Below, one piece after another: positions 1 to 7,778 of a stretch of 21,021 bases of DNA. Below the pieces are notes generated by a model. The model did not search any database and was not told where the DNA came from. It saw nothing but the letters and a program-made list of their open reading frames with translations. How positions within the stretch are numbered: position 1 is the stretch's first letter; the number at the start of each line of letters is the position of its first letter. Position numbers and translations under genes: made by a program. The stretch is taken from positions 1 through 21,021 of the forward strand of contig JAEZIB010000049.1 in the NCBI GenBank assembly GCA_023416275.1. The letters run 5' to 3'. This DNA is from Bacillota bacterium (lineage in GTDB: Bacteria; Bacillota; Clostridia; Acetivibrionales; DSM-1351).

Positions 1-1596
1 ATTGCGCTATCATTAAACATAGGTGAAATATCTATAAATCCTTTGTCCATAAGTGCTATTTTAGGACAGCTGCAAATGTTTATTCTCATTATCATGGTTA
101 TATTTTTTCGAAAACAAGGCTTCATTACTTCTTTAATACTTTCTATAATGCAAGGAATCTTTCTTACTTTTGCAATAATTAAATTCAACTCGTATTCGCC
201 TGTTTCAGGCTTGGCCGCACAAGTTACCAGTATTAGCGTTATAATTATAATCTATCTTTATTTAAAGAAGCTGGACTTGAATTCAAAAACTATAACTGAG
301 TACGCAGTCACAGATGCACTGACTGGCCTCCCCAATCGCCGAGCCTTTAATGATTATTTGTCTTGGCTTATTGAAAACTACAGTTCTGAAGCAGATAATT
401 TTGCTTTAGTCATGGTTGATTTGGATAATTTTAAAAATATCAATGATTCAGTTGGACATGATTTTGGGGATAATGTTCTTTGTGAAGTTGCTGATAGACT
501 AAAAATGATACAAGACAGAAATGATTTTATCGCTAGAATGGGCGGAGACGAATTTATAATAATACTTAAAAATTACGGTACTATAGATAATCTGACTCAT
601 AGTGTTAAAAAATATTCAGATGTAATATCAAATAGATTCGTTGTCAACAACAACTACTTTTATATTTCCGCAAGTATAGGAATTTCTCTATTTCCCCAAG
701 ATTCAGAAGATCCTTCTGAAATTTTTCGCTATGCGGATGCTGCAATGTATTACTCGAAAAATCATAATGATGTCTCCATTAGTATGTATAATCGCTCTAT
801 GACAGAAAAAATCGAGAATAATGTAGCATTGGAACAAAAAATTAGAGCAGCATTGGATGGAGACCATTTATACTTTGTATTACAGCCTCAATACGAGACT
901 AAGACTAAGAAGCTCAGAGGCTTTGAAGCATTAGTCCGTATGAAAGACGAGCAAGGCAATCATATCAGCCCGAATTTGTTTATTCCGATTGCAGAGAAAA
1001 CAGGACTAATCACGCAGATAGACAACTGTGTCATTCGTAATGCCATGCTTTGCTTTAAAAAAATTTTTGATGTTACAGATGAGAGACCCATCCTTTCAGT
1101 AAATATTTCAGTTCTGCATTTATTAAGTATGAGCTTTCTAGATGAAATTCGACAGATACTGGATGAAACTGGTTTTCCACCAAATCAGCTTGAAATAGAA
1201 ATAACAGAATCGGTATTTATTTTTTCAATGTCCAAAGCAGTTGAAACTCTGAAGGACTTAAAGAAAATGGGAATATGTATAGCACTTGATGATTTTGGAA
1301 CAGGTTATTCATCACTCAGTTATTTATCAAAGCTTCCAATAGACTTACTTAAGATTGACAAATTCTTTATTGACCAACTTCATGCCAGTGGCTCCGGAAA
1401 CAATTATGTTGCTGCAATTATTTCAATCGGACACATTATGAATTTTTCTGTAGTATCAGAAGGCGTAGAAAGTCAAGAACAGCTTGATATTCTCGGTAGT
1501 CTTGGAAGTGACTATATACAGGGTTATATTTGGGGGAAACCAATGCTTCCCAAAGATGCCGCAAAACTTTTGGGAATAATCGAAGAGGTTTGTTAA
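1..1596 (+). CDS. Membrane-bound GGDEF-EAL cyclic-di-GMP turnover protein (5' end outside the window)
   Basis: The frame is open from base 1 and no ATG or GTG with a ribosome binding site lies before the hydrophobic region, so the true start is probably upstream. The internal TTG at 43 has no Shine-Dalgarno. Residues below are counted from that TTG. Hydrophobic segments at about 10-22, 28-47 and 62-75 suggest an inner-membrane anchor. The GGDEF domain (about 85-245) has TDALTGLPNRR and an intact GGDEF at 167-171. The usual RxxD inhibitory site is missing, because Asp158 stands where Arg is expected. The EAL domain (about 262-510) keeps EALVR (295-299), Asn354, DDFGTGYSS (416-424), Lys437, Glu473 and Gln493, which are the metal and substrate residues of active phosphodiesterases. 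It may therefore make and degrade c-di-GMP, or one domain may only regulate the other. It is the only plus-strand gene and converges on vanT. No periplasmic sensor domain is visible in the part shown. Confidence 0.93.
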   Translation: MALSLNIGEISINPLSISAILGQLQMFILIIMVIFFRKQGFITSLILSIMQGIFLTFAIIKFNSYSPVSGLAAQVTSISVIIIIYLYLKKLDLNSKTITEYAVTDALTGLPNRRAFNDYLSWLIENYSSEADNFALVMVDLDNFKNINDSVGHDFGDNVLCEVADRLKMIQDRNDFIARMGGDEFIIILKNYGTIDNLTHSVKKYSDVISNRFVVNNNYFYISASIGISLFPQDSEDPSEIFRYADAAMYYSKNHNDVSISMYNRSMTEKIENNVALEQKIRAALDGDHLYFVLQPQYETKTKKLRGFEALVRMKDEQGNHISPNLFIPIAEKTGLITQIDNCVIRNAMLCFKKIFDVTDERPILSVNISVLHLLSMSFLDEIRQILDETGFPPNQLEIEITESVFIFSMSKAVETLKDLKKMGICIALDDFGTGYSSLSYLSKLPIDLLKIDKFFIDQLHASGSGNNYVAAIISIGHIMNFSVVSEGVESQEQLDILGSLGSDYIQGYIWGKPMLPKDAAKLLGIIEEVC

Positions 1597-1616
1597 TTTC
1601 TGTATTCAGAATATAT

Positions 1617-1637
1617 CAAGCCTCTTTCAGAGGTTTG
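1617..1637. terminator. Convergent hairpin between the GGDEF-EAL gene and vanT
   Basis: CAAGCCTC (1617-1624) pairs with GAGGTTTG (1630-1637), giving eight pairs with one G-T wobble and a five-base loop. On the plus strand TTT and then a T-rich stretch (1638-1650) follow, so it fits an intrinsic terminator for the GGDEF-EAL gene. On the minus strand the following bases are AT-rich but without a clean T tract, so its use by vanT is less certain. Confidence 0.6.
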
Positions 1638-1647
1638 TTTAAGTCTT

Positions 1648-3786
1648 TTACTGCTTCTCTATTATTTTCAATCTTGTACCTATTTGGCTAAGTAGTTCGT
1701 TTGTTATGGTTTCTGAATTGTCCGCTGTTTCGGCAGCAGACAGTTCATTTTGGCCATCTTTGCCAATTACCGTTGCAATATCTCCTACAGTAGCTTCCGG
1801 AATATCCGTTATATCAACAGCAAGCTGATCCATGCAGATTCGTCCCGCTATAGGCACTCTGTAGCCACGTATAATTACTTCACCGTTACCGCAGGACAAA
1901 TTTCTTGGCAGACCATCCCCATAGCCAACAGGAAGTATTGCAATCCGGCTGTCTCTTTTTGCAGTAAAAGCTCTGCCATAACCCATACTTTCACCGATTT
2001 TTATTTTTGTTACAAGAATAATTTTTGATTTAAGAGACAAAACAGGTCTCAAATCAAGTTGTAATCTGGTTTTACTGTTCGGAGTGCTCAGTACGCCATA
2101 AAGCGAAACTCCTGCCCTTATATAATTACATTTAAGTTCAGGGTAGTTTAATAACCCATATGTGCTCTGAATATGAATTTTCGGTAGTTCTATACCGTTG
2201 TCCTTCAGCAATTCTAGCAAATAATAAAATTTCTTTATTTGACTGCGTGTGAAAACAACATCATCCTCAGAAAGACTGTCTGAAACACACAAATGGGTAT
2301 ATATACCGCATATTTTTAAATTATTAAGGCTGAACACTTCTATAATTTCTTCCTTCTCATTTACATCTAATCCTAGCCTGTGCATTCCTGTATCAATTTT
2401 AATATGTGCTTTAACATTAAATCCTTGACTATTCAGACATACCGCATATTCAAAATGGGTTAGCGTCTGTGTCAGATTGTATTTGCAGAGCTCCTTCGCC
2501 CGTTCCGGACTTGTATACCCAAGTATCAGTATTTCTCCCACAATTCCACAGTTGCGTAATTCTATGCCTTCCTCTATTGTGGCTACAGCGAATGCTTTGA
2601 CACCAATCCTGTTTAGATATGTGGATATTTCAAATAAACCATGTCCGTATGCTCTTGCTTTCACAACAGCCATTAACTCACAGTCATGGGGCATGGCTTC
2701 CCTAAGCGTTTTAACATTGTGCTTCAGATTATTCATATCAATTTCAATCCATGCTCTGTCCATATTTTTATGGCCGGCAGGCTTATTTTTTTTTACTTTG
2801 TAATATAGCAGTGAAGCCAATATGGAAAAAGAAACAGTCCCTGCACTTACCGCCAGATAATGAATAATACTGTTTTCTATTAAAAGCACCTGCATCCCCA
2901 GTATTTTTGCAAGAAGCCGAACTAATACAATCACCATCGGATGAATAATATAAATAATCATTGCGGAGGTTCTCAATAATAAAATTCGCGAGCCTTTCCA
3001 GAAAGTAAGTGCCGAGAACAAAAAATACATACACGGCAAAAGCATAATATACATACTATCATGTCGTTGTATACTCAGGTCATGTAAAACCATACCCTCC
3101 ACAAGCATAAGTGAAAAGAATAATACGAAGCCAACAATTGAGCTTTTCAGAGAAATTCGACTAGATTTATCGGCTATAATTCCTCCAAGCACAAAAAATA
3201 CTGGTGCAAAGAAAATTCCGTTTCGTGTATAATCCGATATTTCAAAAATGCCAGCATATATATTTTTAACAATAGGCAGCTTTTCAGCAATTCCATAGTA
3301 GCTGTCGCCAAACAAGCCGATAACATAAAGCAAGGCAGTTATAATAAAAGCTCTGTTGAGCCCAAGCCTCTTGGTAAATTGCCAAGCGATAGCCGCCCCT
3401 ATGATAGATGCCGGAAGATACCACAAGTGATACAACGTACCATCAAATGCGATATCCTTGATTATATTCGGTAAAAGGTTCTCCATAGCAAAATAACCGT
3501 TATAAATATTCAAAGGAATATAAACTGCAATTGCCACGCCATATATAAGTATTGTATTTTTTATAAAGACTTTCAGCCTATCGGAATTGTGATTATAACG
3601 TGAAATAAGGAAAAAGCTGGATACCATGAAAAAAAACGGAACAGCTATACGTCCTGTTATACGTGTAAGAATAAAGTCACCTACTTCGCTGTATGAAGAT
3701 AAAGGAGAGGTGTGTATCGCAATTATCAGAAAGGCCGCAGCAATTCTGAAAAAGTCAATTCCTGTATATGATTTGCCGTTATTCAT
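1648..3786 (-). CDS. vanT: VanT-type membrane-bound serine racemase
   Basis: This protein makes D-serine from L-serine for the VanG ligase. Its 712 residues match VanT of vanG clusters. Residues 1-335 are an acyltransferase-3-like multi-pass membrane domain (FFRIAAAFLIIAIHTSP near the N-terminus, about ten hydrophobic segments), thought in VanT proteins to serve L-serine uptake. Residues 342-712 are a fold-type III alanine-racemase domain. It has the PLP lysine Lys376 in VVKARAYGHG, the second catalytic tyrosine Tyr603 in MGYGR, GYGDG (621-625) and AGRICMDQ (647-654). Asn696 stands in ETITNEL where alanine racemases have a tyrosine, and this Asn marks serine racemases among VanT enzymes. The ATG overlaps the end of vanXY by eight bases, behind GGAGG, so translation is probably coupled. 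It is the last gene of the vanG-vanXY-vanT unit. A plain alanine racemase is excluded by the fused membrane domain and the neighbours. Confidence 0.96.
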   Translation of the reverse strand: MNNGKSYTGIDFFRIAAAFLIIAIHTSPLSSYSEVGDFILTRITGRIAVPFFFMVSSFFLISRYNHNSDRLKVFIKNTILIYGVAIAVYIPLNIYNGYFAMENLLPNIIKDIAFDGTLYHLWYLPASIIGAAIAWQFTKRLGLNRAFIITALLYVIGLFGDSYYGIAEKLPIVKNIYAGIFEISDYTRNGIFFAPVFFVLGGIIADKSSRISLKSSIVGFVLFFSLMLVEGMVLHDLSIQRHDSMYIMLLPCMYFLFSALTFWKGSRILLLRTSAMIIYIIHPMVIVLVRLLAKILGMQVLLIENSIIHYLAVSAGTVSFSILASLLYYKVKKNKPAGHKNMDRAWIEIDMNNLKHNVKTLREAMPHDCELMAVVKARAYGHGLFEISTYLNRIGVKAFAVATIEEGIELRNCGIVGEILILGYTSPERAKELCKYNLTQTLTHFEYAVCLNSQGFNVKAHIKIDTGMHRLGLDVNEKEEIIEVFSLNNLKICGIYTHLCVSDSLSEDDVVFTRSQIKKFYYLLELLKDNGIELPKIHIQSTYGLLNYPELKCNYIRAGVSLYGVLSTPNSKTRLQLDLRPVLSLKSKIILVTKIKIGESMGYGRAFTAKRDSRIAILPVGYGDGLPRNLSCGNGEVIIRGYRVPIAGRICMDQLAVDITDIPEATVGDIATVIGKDGQNELSAAETADNSETITNELLSQIGTRLKIIEKQ

Positions 3787-4543
3787 TTTGCCTCCAAAGT
3801 GTCACAATAAAGCCGTCTATATTGTTGCCAGAAACCTGATAAACAGTTTGTTCAGGTATTGAAATATTAATTGCTGCAAAGTTATCAATTGGTACATAAT
3901 AAACCTCTGTTTCCTTTCCGTTTTTTTGTATTTGCAAATGCTTTCTGCCATACTGAAAATCCCTGATGTAATCAATGTATTCTTCAAGTGAAAATTCATT
4001 TTCGCTTATAATTTCGGAATGAGGGTATCCAACATATCGGAAATGCCATGGCTCATGTGAAATTCCTGTTATGTTCTCCTTATTTATCTGATACCTTTCA
4101 ATAAAACCGTATTGAGGCGCCGCCTTGCGAAATTCATGGCATATTCCGTAATATGGAAAATCAGGGCAAATAAAATCTACTGTATCCTTCTTCAGACCTA
4201 AGTCAATTGCAAGTCCTGTTTGGTGCTCGCTGTGCTTAGGAAGTGCTACAAATTTTTCTGTAAAGCATTTTCCGTTTTCATTTAAGGAATTTAAATAAAT
4301 ATCACTCTGCTCACCAACAGACCGATATCCGCTAACAGGAACAATTTCATCACTGCAGCCAATTTTTTTCATAATATGCTGTAGAACATTAGCTGCCTCA
4401 CGTCTTATGAGAATATGTGGGAAGCTTGTAACTGCTGGAACCATCCCATTCTCACAATAATATTGAACAGGAAATACGGCATTTACTAGAAGCAGGTTCC
4501 CGTTATAAATCTTTTCTTTTGGCAACGTAATTGTATTCATCAT
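3779..4543 (-). CDS. vanXY: VanXY-type D,D-dipeptidase/D,D-carboxypeptidase
   Basis: This zinc peptidase of the VanY/VanX (M15) family hydrolyses D-Ala-D-Ala, and in VanXY enzymes also removes the terminal D-Ala of existing pentapeptides, so that D-Ala-D-Ser precursors dominate. It has 254 residues and no signal peptide, which fits a cytoplasmic VanXY rather than a secreted VanY. SGYRS (71-75) carries the substrate-binding arginine. SEHQTGLAID (105-114) gives zinc ligands His107 and Asp114. SHEPWHFRY (162-170) gives the catalytic base Glu164 and zinc ligand His167. The ATG overlaps the vanG stop (ATGA), and vanT starts inside its last codons, so the three genes form a tightly coupled unit. 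A second in-frame ATG follows directly at 4540. The balance of dipeptidase and carboxypeptidase activity cannot be read from sequence alone. Confidence 0.94.
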   Translation of the reverse strand: MMNTITLPKEKIYNGNLLLVNAVFPVQYYCENGMVPAVTSFPHILIRREAANVLQHIMKKIGCSDEIVPVSGYRSVGEQSDIYLNSLNENGKCFTEKFVALPKHSEHQTGLAIDLGLKKDTVDFICPDFPYYGICHEFRKAAPQYGFIERYQINKENITGISHEPWHFRYVGYPHSEIISENEFSLEEYIDYIRDFQYGRKHLQIQKNGKETEVYYVPIDNFAAINISIPEQTVYQVSGNNIDGFIVTLWRQNE

Positions 4544-5583
4544 AGATATAAACCAATCAGCCTGTCCAATATATCAGTAAAAGACATTCCGATGCCTTTC
4601 ATCATATTTGGATAACGGCTATGCGTTGTAAATCCTGGTATTGTATTAACTTCATTAAAAACTATATCTCCAGCTGGTGTCAGGAACATGTCCACTCTTG
4701 CAAATCCTGAGCAGCCAAGTATTTTATAAATAACCTTTGCAGTTTCCTGTATTCTTTTTTCGCATTGGGCGTCAATTCTCGCTGGCATATAGATTTTTGA
4801 GCTTTTTAGGGTATACTTTTCGCTATAATCGAAAAAGCCGCCCTTTAGTTCTATTTCATCCACTCTGCCAACAGTTAAGGTATCATTGCCTAAAACTGCA
4901 CAGCCCACTTCAAAGCCATCTACATTTTCCTCAATAATAACTTCATCATCATGCTCAAAAGCCAGTTTAACTGCTGCTTGAAGCTCTTCTTCCCTGTGTA
5001 TTTTGGTAATTCCAAAGGAGGATCCTGCCCTGACAGGTTTTACAAACAGCGGATAAGCCATATGACCGGTTAATTTAACCAGACTGTCATTTACAGGATG
5101 CCTGAGCAATACCGATCGAGGTACAGCTATTCCCGCAGCATGAACAAGTTTATGTGCTCTGTCTTTGTCCATGCACAATGCCGAGGATAGGGTATCGCAG
5201 CCTATGACCTGTATCCCTGCCAGTTCAAACAAGCCTTGTACACTGCCATCTTCTCCGTTCTTTCCGTGTAATATGGGAAATGCTAAATCAATTTCTGTAA
5301 TTTTACTTGTGTCCTGATAAAACTCAATAATACCTCTTGTAGAATTACTAATGGATACTGCTACAGGGATAAGTTCAGCGGAATCCTCAGCCCATGTGTT
5401 ATCGGCGATATGTCCAAAAGCACCGTTGTAACGGTACCAGTCTCCTTCTCTTGTTATACCTACTGGTATAATTTCATATTTATCCTTATTCAAATTTTCA
5501 AGGACTGAAAATGCTGATTGCAATGATACAGCATACTCTGTCGAGTTTCCTCCAAATATAACCGCAATTTTTAACCTATTCAT
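4540..5583 (-). CDS. vanG: D-alanine:D-serine ligase, VanG type
   Basis: This ATP-grasp ligase joins D-Ala to D-Ser to make precursors with low affinity for vancomycin. It has 347 residues. The N-terminal GGNSTEYAVS (11-20) matches the VanG/VanC/VanE form of the Ddl motif GGKSAEHEVS. PILHGKNGEDG (103-113) and VKPVRAGSSFGI (181-192) belong to the ATP-grasp core, and FNEVNTIPGFT (309-319) holds the metal ligands. FDYSEKYTL (251-259) is the omega-loop form seen in D-Ala-D-Ser ligases. D-Ala-D-Lac ligases (VanA/B) have a different loop and ordinary Ddl carries a YDYxxKY form. The start has a very good ribosome binding site (AGAGGAGG, four bases from ATG). It is the first gene of its own transcription unit, since a terminator separates it from vanS and a promoter with candidate VanR sites lies in the 270-base gap. 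It could in principle be a second housekeeping Ddl, but vanXY and vanT make that unlikely. Confidence 0.95.
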   Translation of the reverse strand: MNRLKIAVIFGGNSTEYAVSLQSAFSVLENLNKDKYEIIPVGITREGDWYRYNGAFGHIADNTWAEDSAELIPVAVSISNSTRGIIEFYQDTSKITEIDLAFPILHGKNGEDGSVQGLFELAGIQVIGCDTLSSALCMDKDRAHKLVHAAGIAVPRSVLLRHPVNDSLVKLTGHMAYPLFVKPVRAGSSFGITKIHREEELQAAVKLAFEHDDEVIIEENVDGFEVGCAVLGNDTLTVGRVDEIELKGGFFDYSEKYTLKSSKIYMPARIDAQCEKRIQETAKVIYKILGCSGFARVDMFLTPAGDIVFNEVNTIPGFTTHSRYPNMMKGIGMSFTDILDRLIGLYL

Positions 5584-5680
5584 ATTGCCTCCTCTTTCTC
5601 ATGTAATTTGTTTTACTAAGCTAGTAACTGCCTCAAACATTCAACCATTGCGTGCAAATTTCTTTGTTCTAAAGGTGTCT

Positions 5681-5730
5681 AGTATACTACTGTAAAAACA
5701 TAAAGCCATTTTCTATGAGAATTTTCATAA
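5681..5730 (-). promoter_or_regulatory. vanG promoter with candidate VanR-binding repeats
   Basis: On the minus strand TATACT (5686-5681) is a good -10, but no -35 close to TTGACA lies 16-18 bases upstream (the best is TGGCTT), as expected for an activator-dependent promoter. Two GAAAAT repeats 13 bases apart (5713-5708 and 5726-5721) abut the -35 position. The upstream copy, in GATTATGAAAAT, matches the right three quarters of the TCGTANGAAANT repeats described for VanR in vanA/vanB systems. The operator assignment is inference. Confidence 0.5.
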
Positions 5731-5740
5731 TCAGCAAATA

Positions 5741-5793
5741 TACAAAAAGCACCTCCGGATTGATACAATAATTGTATCAATGCCAGAAGTGCT
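5741..5793 (-). terminator. Strong intrinsic terminator after vanRS
   Basis: ATTGATACAAT (5759-5769) pairs perfectly with ATTGTATCAAT (5771-5781) around a single A. The stem continues, with a few mismatches, to AGCAC (5748-5752) pairing with GTGCT (5789-5793). On the minus strand the hairpin is followed by TTTT and then GTATATTT. It lies 60 bases after the vanS stop and separates the vanRS transcript from vanG. Confidence 0.8.
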
Positions 5794-5853
5794 CTATATC
5801 CGTTTACTATAAAGGATTTTCTATTTTTTTATGTCAAAATTCTTACGAATTTC

Positions 5854-6960
5854 CTACAAAGCAGGAATAACTACCTCAAATTCAATCAGCTCATTTTGAC
5901 TTCGCGCTGTTATGGTTCCCCTATGCAGTTCTACAATTTCTTTTGCAATGGCGAGGCCAAGTCCTGCTCCTCCGCTATTTGAGCCACGGGCAGTGTCCAA
6001 CCGATAAAATTGTTCAAAAATCCGCTCTAGCTTTTCTTTTGGAATGGTATTGCCGTGATTTATAATCTTTAATTTAATTTCTGTTTCATGCTGTACAGCT
6101 GTAATCTCCACAGAACTATTTTCATAGCTGTAAAAAACAGCATTGCGAAGCAGGTTATCAAGTACACGCTGCATTTTATCGGCATCACAACGTATCATTA
6201 TATCTACCGCTGCGTTCAGTATACAATTAAGGTTTTTATTTATAAGCATTGGTTTGAATTCAAATATAAGCTGCTCAAGCATTCGTGTAAGATTTACTCT
6301 ACTGTATTCTAGTGTTATATTCGAAAGATTAAAACGTGTAATCTCAAAAAACTCATTAATTAAGTCTTCAAGTCGCTCTGCCTTATCTAAAGAAATAGAC
6401 AGATATTTTTGCCTGAGCTCTTCCGAAATTTGATTTTCATCTCGAAGCAGTGTAAGATAACCGATAACAGATGTTAGCGGAGTTTTCAAATCGTGGGCAA
6501 GATAAACAACAAGGTCATTTTTTCGCTGTTCTGCCTCTTTAGCAATTCTTTCATTCTCTTGAATGCTCATTTTGGTATTGTTCATACTAAATTGAAGCTC
6601 TCTTAAGGGCTCAGACAGTTCAATCAGAGCGCTGTCACTTTGATATATCTGTTCCGCAGCATCTGCCGCCTCCTGAAGATATGAAAAAGGCTTGTTCCAG
6701 AAATATAAAAATATTAACGCGTACCCCACTATAATATATGTCAGTGCAAAAAGCTCTACTCTAAATTTAAACCATTGAGCAATCCTGTACACAAGCTCCT
6801 CTGCAAACCATACTCTCATATTATATAAACTGACAGCCACGTAAAAAGCAAAGATACCAAAAGCAGTATAAATTACTAGCGAAAGTACCAGCTTTAGAAG
6901 GAGGTTGTTTCTTATTTTGCTGGAAATATTTCTCTTTTTGCTATTCAACTTTATAGCCAA
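5854..6960 (-). CDS. vanS: VanS-type sensor histidine kinase
   Basis: This membrane sensor kinase is expected to phosphorylate VanR on glycopeptide or cell-wall stress. Its 368 residues hold two membrane segments (about 22-46 and 68-88) with only about 20 residues outside the membrane between them. A linker follows, then the H-box YLAHDLKTPL with His156, the N-box NLLRNAVFYS and the ATP lid GGAGLGLAIAKEIVELH. The G1 box is INHGNTIP rather than DNGxGIP, a variant common in VanS-like kinases. The frame opens with TTG at 6960, overlapping vanR by 20 bases. A second TTG at 6948, 12 residues inward of no conserved region, is possible too, and no ATG is available nearby. The exact start is therefore uncertain. 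The tight overlap implies co-translation with vanR. Which ligand it senses cannot be told from sequence. Confidence 0.92.
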   Translation of the reverse strand: MAIKLNSKKRNISSKIRNNLLLKLVLSLVIYTAFGIFAFYVAVSLYNMRVWFAEELVYRIAQWFKFRVELFALTYIIVGYALIFLYFWNKPFSYLQEAADAAEQIYQSDSALIELSEPLRELQFSMNNTKMSIQENERIAKEAEQRKNDLVVYLAHDLKTPLTSVIGYLTLLRDENQISEELRQKYLSISLDKAERLEDLINEFFEITRFNLSNITLEYSRVNLTRMLEQLIFEFKPMLINKNLNCILNAAVDIMIRCDADKMQRVLDNLLRNAVFYSYENSSVEITAVQHETEIKLKIINHGNTIPKEKLERIFEQFYRLDTARGSNSGGAGLGLAIAKEIVELHRGTITARSQNELIEFEVVIPAL

Positions 6961-7639
6961 CCCCCCATACTGTTTTTATAAACTTAGGATTTTTTGAAGG
7001 CTCATGAAGCTTTTCACGCAACCTACCGATATGGGCCATAACTGTGTTGTTATTATCAAGGTATTTCTCACCCCATACCGCTTCAAATAATTCCTCTGAA
7101 GAAACCACTCTGCCTCTACGCTCACATAAGTACCAAAGAATAGAAAATTCGGTAGGTGTCAATGACACTTCTTTTCCAAACAAGCTGCACTTATGTGTGA
7201 TTTTATTAATCAGCAATCCTTTTATGTCGTATTCGTTAGCAGCTACCTCCTGCTGTTCGGATATGTTATTGTATCTCACGTAACGCCTTAATTGAGTTTT
7301 TACCCTAGCAACAACCTCCAAAGGATTAAAAGGTTTTGTTATATAATCGTCAGCTCCTATGGTAAGTCCCATTATTTTATCTGAATCCTCCACCTTTGCA
7401 GTCAGCATAATGATCGGGAAAAAATGATTTTCTCTGATTTTCTGGCAAATACGGAAGCCGTCAATATCCGGAAGCATTACATCTAATATTGCCATATCCA
7501 GCTTTGTTGACTCAATACATTTAAGAGCTTCCATTCCGTTGTAAAATTTATATACTTCATAACCGTCATTTTTCAGATAGACTTCAATCAAATCGGCTAT
7601 TTCTTTTTCGTCATCCACAATTAAAATACTGGCACTCAT
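6941..7639 (-). CDS. vanR: VanR-type OmpR-family response regulator
   Basis: This protein is the transcription activator of the van cluster. It has 232 residues. The receiver domain (about 4-118) has the acidic pair Asp9/Asp10, phospho-acceptor Asp53 in AILDVMLPD, Thr in LTAK and Lys in TKPF. The C-terminal winged-helix domain (about 135-230) has SLTPTEFSILWYL and the OmpR-type ending FIKTVWGVGYKVE. The ATG at 7639 is preceded by AAGGAG about 14 bases away, a longer spacing than usual, and there is no better start in frame. It is the first gene of the vanRS transcript, with a promoter at 7706-7734. Its position beside vanS and upstream of vanG supports the name. Without that context it would be called only an OmpR-family regulator. 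Confidence 0.93.
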   Translation of the reverse strand: MSASILIVDDEKEIADLIEVYLKNDGYEVYKFYNGMEALKCIESTKLDMAILDVMLPDIDGFRICQKIRENHFFPIIMLTAKVEDSDKIMGLTIGADDYITKPFNPLEVVARVKTQLRRYVRYNNISEQQEVAANEYDIKGLLINKITHKCSLFGKEVSLTPTEFSILWYLCERRGRVVSSEELFEAVWGEKYLDNNNTVMAHIGRLREKLHEPSKNPKFIKTVWGVGYKVE

Positions 7640-7705
7640 AGCTATATTAATTACTCCTTATTATTGGTAAATTAGCGTTGTTTTAATAGTTAAAACTGCA
7701 ATTAC

Positions 7706-7734
7706 ACTATATTTTAACCTTTATTATTCGCCAA
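7706..7734 (-). promoter_or_regulatory. Promoter of vanRS
   Basis: On the minus strand TTGGCG (7734-7729) and TATAGT (7711-7706) are separated by exactly 17 bases, a good sigma-A match, about 67 bases before the vanR start. No VanR-like repeats were recognised beside it. Confidence 0.6.
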
Positions 7735-7778
7735 TAGAATACTTATCTGCGAAAGTTGAGTTACTTAATCTGAAATTA

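Noticed and set aside
43..45. TTG as the true start of the GGDEF-EAL protein
   Set aside because: There is no ribosome binding site, and the frame is open to the window edge, so the gene is better seen as cut at its 5' end.
1750..2803. Plus-strand open frames inside vanT, and similar frames inside ppdK, dnaK, dnaJ and prmA
   Set aside because: They lie antisense to strongly conserved proteins and have no start signals or protein features of their own.
2783..3034. An 83-codon minus-strand frame inside vanT, suggesting a frameshift
   Set aside because: The vanT frame is uninterrupted, with all motifs in order and the expected total length of 712.
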